DNA of 64,000 nt from Candidatus Poribacteria bacterium (GTDB taxonomy: Bacteria; Poribacteria; WGA-4E; WGA-3G), in NCBI GenBank assembly GCA_003635195.1, contig PYIY01000211.1, positions 12,569 to 76,568 of the forward strand. The letters are read 5' to 3'. Under the pieces are notes generated by a model. It saw only the letters and a program-made list of their open reading frames with translations. It ran no database searches and had not been told where the DNA came from. Below are positions 35,557 through 43,759 of this stretch, piece after piece (positions within the stretch are counted from its first letter, which is position 1; every line of letters begins with the position of its first letter). Position numbers and translations under genes: made by a program.

Positions 35557-36615
35557 AAACCGAGATAACCAAGGAACTCCCCCTTTGGTTTCCTGTTGAA
35601 TCTTCTGTAGAATAGGCTGTTAGTTTCCTGTTCAACTTCAATCTTCTGCAGCCTATAGGTTGGGTTGAGCGGTAAAAACGCAAGCCCCTTCTGTAAAAAA
35701 ATCAGCAGCCTAATATCCGAAAAAAATACATTTTTTGAAATTTTAATTTGACAAAACCTTTTTCAGGGGTATAATTAATTTCGTGAGTTATCTTAGGACG
35801 ATTTAGTTTTCGGTGTTCCGGTATTGGTTCTGGTTGACATATTTTAACTTTTCAACACAATATCGTGAGCACAATTTGCCCATACAAAGGAAAATATGCA
35901 CGCATATAAAGCGAATTTGTAAAACTAAATGCCCCTGTAAGTTATCGAGTAATCTCATAAGTCGTCAGACGCGACTATGGACACATTTCGATTGCGAATA
36001 TTGCTAACTTTTGTGAAAGGTTAATGAATAGAACGGTGGTCATGAGAAACAGATTTTTGGATCCTTTAGAAAGAAATCGCTTGGATGCGATGGTAGATGT
36101 GCGTGTGTCCGCGCGATCGCGCGATGTGGTACGTCTGCTGATATCTCGCTGTCCCCCCCCCAACTTTTCAAACGTTAAGCGTTTTGCTTCACAAGGTCTG
36201 TCCGGCTCCGGAGACCTTTCGTTTCCCGCGTGTTACCTTTGCCTTGGGCAAGGCACTGCATAGCGGCTTTTTGTGTTGTGCATCATAGATATGATGTATT
36301 CCCCGCGTTGCGACTTTTTTGTTGGCAATAACACCCACACGTGCTTACACTCAGGCACATCTCTTGTTATTGTCATACATATTTTTCACATGGCAGCCTC
36401 TAAAGTTTGTGAGGTGCGCCGAGGGTGCTGGAACCATCCATCGGCGCGGCACCGCCATAACCGTACTATGACAGCGCTAACCTAATTGTAGCACAGAGTG
36501 GATGCATTCTGCAAAACTTTTAGGTTAGCACCTCAACAAAGGAAGATTGCCATCTCTCCAATCCTTTATCTTTTCCGGCATTTTTCCATCAACTTTATGA
36601 GAGAGAGGAGATAGT
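35557..36615. other. 1-kb intergenic region with a strong promoter and hairpins but no confident gene
   Basis: Contains a near-consensus promoter at 35748, a nine-base C-run near 36155, a long imperfect hairpin at about 36410-36462 (GGTGC-GCCGA arm against TCGGCG-GCACC) and an inverted repeat GCTAACCT/AGGTTAGC at about 36477-36528. A 79-codon frame at 36024-36263 includes RNRFLDPLERNRLDAMVDVR, which looks partly protein-like, but lacks other support. A left-end copy of a TAGAATAGGCTGTTAG repeat lies at about 35607. Confidence 0.5.
35748..35775 (+). promoter_or_regulatory. Near-consensus sigma-70 promoter
   Basis: TTGACA (35748-35753) and TATAAT (35770-35775) with a 16-base spacer. The nearest confident gene starts 840 bases downstream, so it may drive a noncoding transcript. 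Confidence 0.65.
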
Positions 36616-37395
36616 ATGTTACGTGATTTACTTTCTAGGCGGTTGATACAAGGTGGTCTCGTTTTCTTTATGTTGGTTGTTGGGGGCAGCCTACTCTATA
36701 GTTGGCACATCCAACGCACGACTGAAACCGAGTTGGGAAAGAAACCGCTTGCGGTGGTATCGCGCGAAAACAAGCCGTCGACAAACACCGCACCTGTTGA
36801 TTTTCAAACCGAAGGCGTTACGAACACGTCTGATGAAAACACGGACACACAGATGCCCGATACAACAGATGCATTACCCAACGAGACCGAGAACCTTGAC
36901 CTCGCGGATGCGTTCTTACCGGACGATTTTGTTTCAGAGGAAGAAGCACCCGCTGAAGATGTCCCCGTTTCGCCCTATGGATTCGGTCCCTATCCTGAAG
37001 TGCCAGCGGACTATCCATTTACGCCTTTCTGGTTCAGATACAAGGAAGACCCCGAAAGATATGATGCAAAATATGACACGGAGATGTTAAAAAGCAAAGA
37101 ACTTCTGAGTCGTGTCATGGTAAAGGCATGGACAGAAGGTCTCCGTGATTTTACCGGCGGAAGTGGAAGTTTAACAACCGGAAAATACTATCTTCATTTT
37201 CCGAATGCCATCTATGTTGAATATGGTGAGCCCTACGAAAATGAGGATGGCACCTTCACAACGCCTATTTCAAGTTATACGGGTGGCAACGTCCATCTCA
37301 CACACGAACAGATGCAAAAAGGAGAGGTCCCTTCTGGCGTTCGTGTGATAGAAGGGGATGGTTATGACCCGTATGAGTACTTAGACTTACCATAA
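36616..37395 (+). CDS. Membrane-anchored acidic protein of unknown function
   Basis: 259 residues; GAGGAG precedes the ATG. One N-terminal membrane segment (about 13-29, GGLVFFMLVVGGSLLYSW), then a low-complexity acidic linker (about 45-125) and a compact C-terminal region rich in aromatic residues and Pro (YGFGPYPEVPADYPFTPFWF, KYYLHFPNAIYVEYGEPYEN, PSGVRVIEGDGYDPYEYLDL). Topology suggests a periplasmic domain on a signal anchor. No family recognised. It is followed 24 bases later by another small exported protein with its own AAAGGAG, so the two probably form an operon. Confidence 0.7.
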   Translation: MLRDLLSRRLIQGGLVFFMLVVGGSLLYSWHIQRTTETELGKKPLAVVSRENKPSTNTAPVDFQTEGVTNTSDENTDTQMPDTTDALPNETENLDLADAFLPDDFVSEEEAPAEDVPVSPYGFGPYPEVPADYPFTPFWFRYKEDPERYDAKYDTEMLKSKELLSRVMVKAWTEGLRDFTGGSGSLTTGKYYLHFPNAIYVEYGEPYENEDGTFTTPISSYTGGNVHLTHEQMQKGEVPSGVRVIEGDGYDPYEYLDLP

Positions 37396-37418
37396 ACTCA
37401 AAAAAGGAGTTTTTTTAG

Positions 37419-37901
37419 ATGTTAAACGTAATTGACACACCGAAACGTATTTTAATATCGTTATTTTTTATTATAGCGGTAGCCGCTACTGCCTTTACCA
37501 TTTCTTATGTGAACGCTAACCAAGGCGGCGGATATGCAGAAGACATTAATCCCGATGGAACTGGATGGGTCGTACGGTGGCTTTACAACGAGGAAGGTAC
37601 TGCCTCCGCAACAACCGCCGTTTCTAAATCGACTGTCTTTGGTGGCACACGTGTCAGTTCAACCGCAGGCGTTTCCGCCTCTGGCACTGATTCCACTGGT
37701 GTACAGAATGAAGGGGCTTATTTTATGACAATACCCTTCGAGCCGTCAGATAATGGATCTTATGAGGGAAGCTTAGGCAAGGGTGTTTCTGGAGCGGCGA
37801 CAGCCTGGTTCCAGAGCCCCAATGAAGTTACCGGTTCGTCTTTTGCTAAAGTTTCCCCAGACCGTGATAGCGACGCAGCTCCAGGAACTTTAAGGTGGTG
37901 A
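37419..37901 (+). CDS. Small exported protein of unknown function
   Basis: 160 residues: signal peptide (about 1-34, ILISLFFIIAVAATAFTISYV), then a Gly/Ser/Thr-rich, charge-poor region (ATTAVSKSTVFGGTRVSSTA, GAYFMTIPFEPSDNGSYEGS) ending GTLRW. RBS AAAAAGGAG. No family recognised; composition resembles surface or matrix proteins. Probably co-transcribed with the 36616 gene. Confidence 0.65.
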   Translation: MLNVIDTPKRILISLFFIIAVAATAFTISYVNANQGGGYAEDINPDGTGWVVRWLYNEEGTASATTAVSKSTVFGGTRVSSTAGVSASGTDSTGVQNEGAYFMTIPFEPSDNGSYEGSLGKGVSGAATAWFQSPNEVTGSSFAKVSPDRDSDAAPGTLRW

Positions 37902-38858
37902 ATGGTTAATAGTTTTTAGTTAATGGTGGTTGGTGGATAGTAACTCATCACCAATCACCAACTACCAACAACTAACCACCCATAAAAGACCCACCCACAC
38001 TCCCTGCAGTGCGCGTCGATATTCAGGTGCGCCGGCGTTTGCTCGTTTCCGAGAACCCGCCCAGCATCTTGTCCGTCTCTTTTCGGTTCTCCGGGTGGTT
38101 TTTGATACAAACGAAATGCGGTCTGAATCGTCAAAACGAGACGTAAAAAGCAGCGATCGTCAAGTGATGCCACTGCGTGGTGAAAACTAACAGTTTATTC
38201 GGGGTTCGGCGTTGTGTCCGTTCCCCGTTTTTTTCTCTGACCGGTCAGGTTTCCATAAGAAAGAGACCCACCCACAATCCCTGCAGTGCATAACAACTGT
38301 CGGTGTGTGCCTTTGATAGTTACGTTTTCTGTGGCATCCCGCATTTTAGTTATGTATCCAATAGCATACACCCCGCATTCGATGTGCGGTGGACCACATC
38401 CCGCCAAGGTGACAACAGTCTGGAAAACAACCAGCCGATAACCTTAGACCAATGAACAGAAATTTCACAGTTACGCATTTTAAGTGCCAAAAATAGAACG
38501 CTCGTAACCCTATACCACTACTAAGCTTGTAAGCGAAACAACCAGAACCTTAAAATCAAAATTTCACAGTTACGAAAAAATTGACAAGATTCACAATACC
38601 GTGAAAACCCTTGCCACACCTTACTTCGTAGCGGTCCCCGAAATACTTTTTCAGATCCTTACTGTGAAATACTGTGAAATTTTATAACTTCCATTTAGTT
38701 CTCCAGTTCGGAAACCTATTTTAATGTAAATCCTTGCTACCGATACGCAGGGAATTCTTGTAGCATAGGCTGTTAGCCTGTGCATCAAATTAGCGCAACC
38801 TAACAGGATACGCTACAAAAGAGAAAACTAAACGAACCTGCCCTAAAAAATTTGCTAC
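37902..38858. other. Intergenic region with several short repeat types
   Basis: No convincing gene. It holds a GGTTAATAG/CCAACTAACCACC-type repeat at 37905-37980, two copies of a 25-bp sequence (37988-38012 and 38265-38289; GACCCACCCACA then CCCTGCAGTGC), an ACCGGT palindrome near 38241, TTTCACAGT at 38463 and 38562 with its inverted form ACTGTGAAA at 38661 and 38671, and a near-palindrome TTGTAGCATAGGCTGTTAG against CTAACAGGATACGCTACAA at about 38759-38818. Confidence 0.6.
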
Positions 38859-38887
38859 TTGACACAATCTCCTCCTTGTGATAAAAT
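38859..38887 (+). promoter_or_regulatory. Sigma-70-type promoter of sppA
   Basis: TTGACA (38859-38864), 17-base spacer, TAAAAT (38882-38887), 40 bases before the sppA ATG. Confidence 0.75.
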
Positions 38888-38926
38888 AGCAGTGTTAAAT
38901 CAGATACCAGAAAGAAGGATAAACCC

Positions 38927-40762
38927 ATGAAATTACTACAAACATGCACGTTCCTGCTGGCGTTGCTTGTCCTTGTTTCGCCTGTGTTTGCCGAAGGACA
39001 CGCAGCCGAAGAAACACCTGCTCCCATCAAAAAATATGCTGAGTTTACACTCAGCGGTACCTATGCCGACACCAAAGTCATCAGCACTTTTGGCACCTCC
39101 TCAACAAAAACGATCCGCGGACTTTTTAAGAAATTAGATGCCCTTAAAACAGACGAGGAGCTCGCTGGTATTATCTTCAAAATAGAAGGTGTCGGCTTAG
39201 GGTGGGCAACACTCCAAGAAATCCGAAACAAACTAAACGAATTCCACGAGACAGGAAAAGAGACGATCGGCTATCTGGAAAGTGGTGGTAATGCCGAATA
39301 TCTTCTCGCTGCTACGATGGATCGCATCGTCCTAATGCCTACCGGAAGCCTCAACCTAACAGGCTTACGCGCCGAAGTCCTTTTCTACAAAGGACTGTTG
39401 GACAAACTGGATATAGAAGCAGACCTGTTGGCGATGGGGAAATATAAATCTGGTGTTGAACCCTATATGCGCGACGGTATGTCGGATGAGTTCCGTGAGT
39501 CTATGACGGCACTGCTTGATGATCTGTACGCCCAATTCCTGAACCATATCGCTGAGAGTCGAGACGGTATCACCGAGGCAAGTGTTTCAGATCTGATCAA
39601 CAGCGGTCCATTCACAGCAGAAGAGGCAAAGCAGAAAAAATTAGTTGACGCTTTGCAATACTACGACGAATTGGTAGCGGCACTGAAAGCAGCATCGCCG
39701 GATGAAGATGTTCAAGTTGTCGAACCCGGATCTGAGCGCAAACGAAAAGTGCCAGATATGAACAGTTTCGCCGGACTTATGCAGTTGTTCAGTATCTTGA
39801 ACCCACCGCAGCGTGCGCGTGCTGCTGGAGAGAATCAGATTGCACTGATCTATGCCAGCGGCCCCATTTTACCCGATATTGATTCACCTTTCATCTCAAT
39901 GTCGGCGATTACACCGAAGGCATTAAAGAAGGCACTTGAAAAAGTACGCACAGATGATGCCGTCCGAGCAGTTGTGCTACGTATTGACAGTCCCGGCGGT
40001 TCCGCGCTGGCTTCTGACTTAATTTGGCGAGAGGTGATGCTCACGCAACGCGAGAAACCTGTCGTTGTTTCTATGGGAAACGTCGCTGCGTCCGGTGGTT
40101 ACTATATTGGGATGGCAGCGGGGACAATCGTCGCACATCCGAGTACACTGACGGGTTCAATCGGCGTATTCGGCGGTAAACTGAATTTGAAAGGACTTTA
40201 CAACAAAGCCGGCTTGACGAAGGAGATTATCGCACACGGTCAGAACGCTACCTTGTATTCGGATTACGGCGGTTTCACACCCACGGAGCGGGAACGTGTC
40301 GAAAAGATGATGAAAACCGTCTATGAAGATTTTGTTAGCAAAGCGGCAACCGGAAGAAATAAATCTTTTGACGAAATCGACAAAATCGCACAAGGACGGG
40401 TCTGGACGGGTAAACAGGCGAAAGAGGTTGGGCTTGTTGATGAACTCGGAGGGCTTGATACTGCACTGTCCATAGCGAAGAAACAGGCAGGGTTTGCCGA
40501 AGAGGACAAAGTTCACCTTATCGTCCTACCGAAGCAGCGTCCGTTTTTTGAACAAATCTTAGAGCAGATGATCGAAGATACGGAGGGCTCAATCCGTAGG
40601 GGCTGGGTTACCCAGCCCCTACTACAATTCACCTCCAATCATCCTGTGTTATCTATGTTAGGCACACCGTCGCAGCATATCATCACATGGCTGAGTCTGT
40701 TTGGCTTTGAAGATGGCACACAAATCGTAACAATCTTACCTTACGACATTTCAATTCGGTGA
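38927..40762 (+). CDS. sppA: Signal peptide peptidase SppA, long (67K) type
   Basis: 611 residues, the duplicated type with two protease halves. Signal peptide 1-22. General base Lys174 in GKYKSGVEPY of the first half and nucleophile Ser389 in NVAASGGYYIGM of the second half match the E. coli Lys/Ser dyad. Inner-membrane-associated, periplasm-facing tetramer that digests cleaved signal peptides. RBS AAGGA. Residues ~557-566 (RRGWVTQPLL) are encoded by a perfect palindromic repeat inserted in frame. The next gene starts four bases on. Confidence 0.92.
   Translation: MKLLQTCTFLLALLVLVSPVFAEGHAAEETPAPIKKYAEFTLSGTYADTKVISTFGTSSTKTIRGLFKKLDALKTDEELAGIIFKIEGVGLGWATLQEIRNKLNEFHETGKETIGYLESGGNAEYLLAATMDRIVLMPTGSLNLTGLRAEVLFYKGLLDKLDIEADLLAMGKYKSGVEPYMRDGMSDEFRESMTALLDDLYAQFLNHIAESRDGITEASVSDLINSGPFTAEEAKQKKLVDALQYYDELVAALKAASPDEDVQVVEPGSERKRKVPDMNSFAGLMQLFSILNPPQRARAAGENQIALIYASGPILPDIDSPFISMSAITPKALKKALEKVRTDDAVRAVVLRIDSPGGSALASDLIWREVMLTQREKPVVVSMGNVAASGGYYIGMAAGTIVAHPSTLTGSIGVFGGKLNLKGLYNKAGLTKEIIAHGQNATLYSDYGGFTPTERERVEKMMKTVYEDFVSKAATGRNKSFDEIDKIAQGRVWTGKQAKEVGLVDELGGLDTALSIAKKQAGFAEEDKVHLIVLPKQRPFFEQILEQMIEDTEGSIRRGWVTQPLLQFTSNHPVLSMLGTPSQHIITWLSLFGFEDGTQIVTILPYDISIR
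40596..40622. repeat. 27-bp perfect palindrome inside sppA
   Basis: GTAGGGGCTGGGT and ACCCAGCCCCTAC arms of 13 bases around one T. A second member with compensating base changes is at 61474-61504. The insertion keeps the sppA frame. Confidence 0.9.
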
Positions 40763-40765
40763 TTT

Positions 40766-41581
40766 ATGGACGCCAAAAATGATTTTCACATTGACGTAAC
40801 TGACGAACAGGTCGCCTTTTTTCAAGAGAACGGATACCTGAGCATCCCGCGCATTACAACGGACGAAGAGATCGAATGGCTTAAGGGCATTTACGATGAA
40901 CTCTTCACGGAACGAACCGGAGAAGCGCAAGGACGCTACTTTGATCTCGCCGGTCCGCGTGCACACGACGGACGGGAAACCTTGCCGCAAGTATTGGGGC
41001 CAGAGGCACAATTCCCTGAACTCCGAGAGACGATCTATTTCCGAAATGCGCAACGGCTCGCTGCAAAGTTGCTCAGTGTCACAACCGAAAAGGTTAGCGG
41101 TGGTGGACACATGATTTTAAAACCCGCACACTACGGCAATGAGACCCCGTGGCACCAAGACGAAGCGTACTGGAATCCTGAAGTCTTACCGCATAGTCTA
41201 AGCGTCTGGCTACCCCTTGATAAAGCGACGCTTGAGAGCGGATGTCTCCAATTCATTCCAAAATCGCACAAAGGCGAGGTGCGTTGGCATCGGCATATTG
41301 ACAATGATCCGCTCGTACACGGGTTGGTAACAGATGATGTTGACGTATCACAGGCAGTCGCTTGTCCGATCCCCGCAGGCGGTGCAACGTTCCACCACTG
41401 TCGGACTTTACACTATTCCGCGCCGAATAGCACTGCAGAAGCACGTAGAGCATATATCCTCGTCTTCAGTGGTCCACCGAAAAAACTCGATAAACCAGCA
41501 CACCGCCCATGGCAGAAGGAAGAACAAGAAGCACTCGCAAAACTGGAATCGTTAGCCGCACCGAACCGCAAGGATTTCTAA
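40766..41581 (+). CDS. Phytanoyl-CoA dioxygenase (PhyH) family protein
   Basis: 271 residues. Fe(II)/2-oxoglutarate oxygenase fold: VAFFQENGYLSIPRITTDEE at the start, metal ligands His and Asp in WHQDEAYW near residue 131, the distal His in HHCRTLHYSAPN near residue 215, and the 2-oxoglutarate-binding Arg likely in ARRAYILVF. This large family hydroxylates diverse metabolites and is very expanded in Poribacteria. It follows sppA by three bases, so the two are co-transcribed, but no functional link is evident. Substrate unknown. Confidence 0.88.
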   Translation: MDAKNDFHIDVTDEQVAFFQENGYLSIPRITTDEEIEWLKGIYDELFTERTGEAQGRYFDLAGPRAHDGRETLPQVLGPEAQFPELRETIYFRNAQRLAAKLLSVTTEKVSGGGHMILKPAHYGNETPWHQDEAYWNPEVLPHSLSVWLPLDKATLESGCLQFIPKSHKGEVRWHRHIDNDPLVHGLVTDDVDVSQAVACPIPAGGATFHHCRTLHYSAPNSTAEARRAYILVFSGPPKKLDKPAHRPWQKEEQEALAKLESLAAPNRKDF

Positions 41582-41653
41582 ATATTAGGGGTCTGCTCCG
41601 ATTCGTCCTGATTCGCAGTGAGAACCAAATTGGGCCTCTGGCGAGGACCTGTA

Positions 41654-41741
41654 GTCCGTAATGAAATGGAGGACGGATCGACGGAAAAGTCCATCTGAAA
41701 CTTCAGAACCCCCTAAACGAACCGCAAGGAAAATTAAAAAA
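41654..41741 (+). promoter_or_regulatory. Hairpin leader cassette, copy A
   Basis: GTCCGTAAT-GAA-ATGGAGGAC hairpin, then GGATCGACGGAAAA, and 64 bases from the hairpin start the core CGAACCGCAAGG followed by AAAATTAAAA and the ATG at 41742. One frame across it reads NEPQGKLKK and stops at a TGA that overlaps the ATG (ATGA). Copies B and C are at 43672 and 62842. Confidence 0.7.
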
Positions 41742-42761
41742 ATGAAAATCATTTGTACGGGCATCAGCTGTTCGGGTCGCAAAGAGTTAATGGCAAATTT
41801 TAAAATACTCTGCATGAAACAGAAACTGAACATCGGTTTCTTTAACATCGGCGATGTGATGCATCGCGCTGCAGCGGAATCCCGTGTCCATTTTACTGAG
41901 AAGGTACTCGATTCGGATCCAGCGGTTTTATCGTTAGCGCGGCGCACCGCTTTCTATGAAATCGCTCGCCGTGCGGAATCCTATGAACACGCCATCATCG
42001 GACTACACGCCTGTTTTCGGTGGCGTGGCAGTCTGATTGAAGGCTTCTCTTTCAAAGACATTGAAATCCTTCTTCCGGATCTTTTGATTAACGTTGTCGA
42101 TAATATCACCGATATATCGGGACGGATGAAAGAGAGTGCACAATGGTCAGGTATGGATAATGCAACACTCAATGTCTGGTTAGATGAAGAGGAATTCCTG
42201 ACCCGACAAATCGCACATTTCACAGAAAAGCCACACTATACCGTCGCACGACAGCACGACCTCGAGAATTTTTATGAACTGCTCTTCTCGCCGAAACCGA
42301 AATTTTACCTCAGCTATCCGATTACACTTATCAGAGATACCCCGAAGGAAATTGAGAAAATCCGCGAGATCGGCGAAAAACTGAGCCATTCATTTATTGT
42401 CTTTGATCCGCTCACAATTAAAGATATGGCACTGGTGACCGCTGGTGGAGATGGAAGTGTCCCTGCGACTATGGGCGAGATGGACGACGGCGTGATTGAA
42501 CAGATAAAAACGCGAACAATTTCGCGGGATTACCAGTTTGTCCATCAGAGCGATTTTGTGGTCGTCATTTATCCGACAGACAAATTGTCGCCCGGCGTTC
42601 TCAGTGAAATGAACTACGCAACCCGTCATAACAAGCCGGTCTATGCAGTTTACACAGGGACGCGGAGCATTTTCTTCGAGAACTTATGTGACCGGATATT
42701 TGACACTTTTGAAGAATTAGCAGATTTTCTGCACGAAACATATAAAACGGATGAGGAATAA
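41742..42761 (+). CDS. P-loop kinase-like N-terminus fused to deoxyribosyltransferase-like C-terminus
   Basis: 339 residues from the ATG at 41742 (AAGGA ribosome binding site); the longer frame from 41661 runs through the leader. N-terminus MKIICTGISCSGRKELMANF looks like an adenylate-kinase-type phosphate-binding loop. The C-terminal part, KFYLSYPITLIRDTPKEIEK followed by SDFVVVIYPTDKLSPGVLSE and NKPVYAVY, matches the nucleoside 2-deoxyribosyltransferase-like fold, with a Glu in the SEMNYA position expected for the nucleophile or its neighbour. Likely acts on a nucleotide or base-modified compound. Next gene is a RimK-like ligase 18 bases on. Confidence 0.65.
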   Translation: MKIICTGISCSGRKELMANFKILCMKQKLNIGFFNIGDVMHRAAAESRVHFTEKVLDSDPAVLSLARRTAFYEIARRAESYEHAIIGLHACFRWRGSLIEGFSFKDIEILLPDLLINVVDNITDISGRMKESAQWSGMDNATLNVWLDEEEFLTRQIAHFTEKPHYTVARQHDLENFYELLFSPKPKFYLSYPITLIRDTPKEIEKIREIGEKLSHSFIVFDPLTIKDMALVTAGGDGSVPATMGEMDDGVIEQIKTRTISRDYQFVHQSDFVVVIYPTDKLSPGVLSEMNYATRHNKPVYAVYTGTRSIFFENLCDRIFDTFEELADFLHETYKTDEE

Positions 42762-42779
42762 GAATTTTAATACGTTCCT

Positions 42780-43661
42780 ATGAAAATCGGCATCCTCTCT
42801 CGGGGACCTCAAAACCACTCCACGCGCAGCCTTACCGAAGCCGCTCTCAATGCTGGACACACCGTAGAGATTTTAGACCCCTTCGGTTTCTATCTCCATA
42901 TCGGTGGCCCCAAGAACCGCATCACATATCATGGGAAACCAATAGAGGGCCTAGATGTCGTCATACCGCGGCTCAGCCGCACAACAGCACAGTACGGCGA
43001 AGAAGTCGTAGCACACTTTGAATGGATCGGTACCCCTGTTATCAATCGCGCAAAACCAATCGCTGCAGCACGCCACAAATTCCACTCCTTACGTATCCTT
43101 GCGCAGCACGGCTTGCCCATCCCACCGAGTCTCACCGTCGGTTCTTCCGAATTTTTAGAGAACGCCGTAGCCGAAATGGGAGATTATCCGTTTATTTTAA
43201 AACCGTTTTACGGTACACACGGCAGAGGTGTTATGTTGTTAGATACACTGACATCGCTCACTTCAACAGTGGATGCCCTCTGTGATCTCCATCACGATTA
43301 TGTGATTCAGGCTTTTATAACGGAAGCAAAGGGGGTTGACATCCGTGTTCTCGTCGTAGGCGGTGAGGCGATCGCTGCGATGAAAAGAAGTGCACCGCCT
43401 GGCGAATTCCGAGCAAATATTCACAAAGGTGGCGTTGGAGAGATGGTCGCCCTACCAGAAGCATATATCAATACCGCTATCAAAGCAGCAATGGCACTGG
43501 AACTGGAAATAGCCGGGGTCGATCTACTCCAAACAAACGAGGGACCTGTCGTCTTAGAAGTTAATCCATCGCCGGGGTTTGAGGAACTGGAGGCGGTCAC
43601 AGGTATCAATATCGCAGCTGCGATCATCGAATTCGCAGCGAAATTTGCACAAGAGCATTAG
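42780..43661 (+). CDS. RimK-like ATP-grasp ligase
   Basis: 293 residues, cytosolic. N-terminal preATP-grasp region MKIGILSRGPQNHSTRSLTE, central LPIPPSLTVGSS and FILKPFYGTHGRGVMLLD, and metal/ATP residues in VLEVNPSPGFEELEAVTGIN place it in the RimK/LysX/CofE-like glutamate ligase group that forms amide bonds to a protein or small-molecule carboxylate. Being between a nucleotide-like enzyme and a glycosyltransferase, it may build or modify a conjugate; substrate unknown. Confidence 0.85.
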   Translation: MKIGILSRGPQNHSTRSLTEAALNAGHTVEILDPFGFYLHIGGPKNRITYHGKPIEGLDVVIPRLSRTTAQYGEEVVAHFEWIGTPVINRAKPIAAARHKFHSLRILAQHGLPIPPSLTVGSSEFLENAVAEMGDYPFILKPFYGTHGRGVMLLDTLTSLTSTVDALCDLHHDYVIQAFITEAKGVDIRVLVVGGEAIAAMKRSAPPGEFRANIHKGGVGEMVALPEAYINTAIKAAMALELEIAGVDLLQTNEGPVVLEVNPSPGFEELEAVTGINIAAAIIEFAAKFAQEH

Positions 43662-43671
43662 AAAGTGTGTA

Positions 43672-43759
43672 GCCTGAAACGAAGTGGAAGGCGGATTTAC
43701 GGAAATGGATATCAAACCTCCAACTCACCTGATCGAACCGCAAGGAAAGTTAAAGATAT
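43672..43759 (+). promoter_or_regulatory. Hairpin leader cassette, copy B
   Basis: GCCTGAAAC-GAA-GTGGAAGGC hairpin, then GGATTTACGGAAAT, and 62 bases from the hairpin start CGAACCGCAAGG then AAAGTTAAAG. Here the frame IEPQGKLKI continues into the glycosyltransferase. Copies A and C are at 41654 and 62842. Confidence 0.7.

Noticed and set aside
36024..36263. 79-codon frame with RNRFLDPLERNRLDAMVDVR
   Set aside because: Lacks a strong ribosome binding site and degenerates to Pro/Cys-rich sequence across a C-run; kept only as a remark in the intergenic entry.
38195..38407. Possible cyclic-di-GMP or other riboswitch in the duplicated 37.9-38.4 kb region
   Set aside because: No recognisable aptamer motif order; the signal is just two copies of a 25-bp sequence.
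41562..41573. A fourth copy of CGAACCGCAAGG at the end of the PhyH gene
   Set aside because: The core is present but there is no hairpin 62 bases upstream and no downstream gene start, so it is not counted as a leader cassette.
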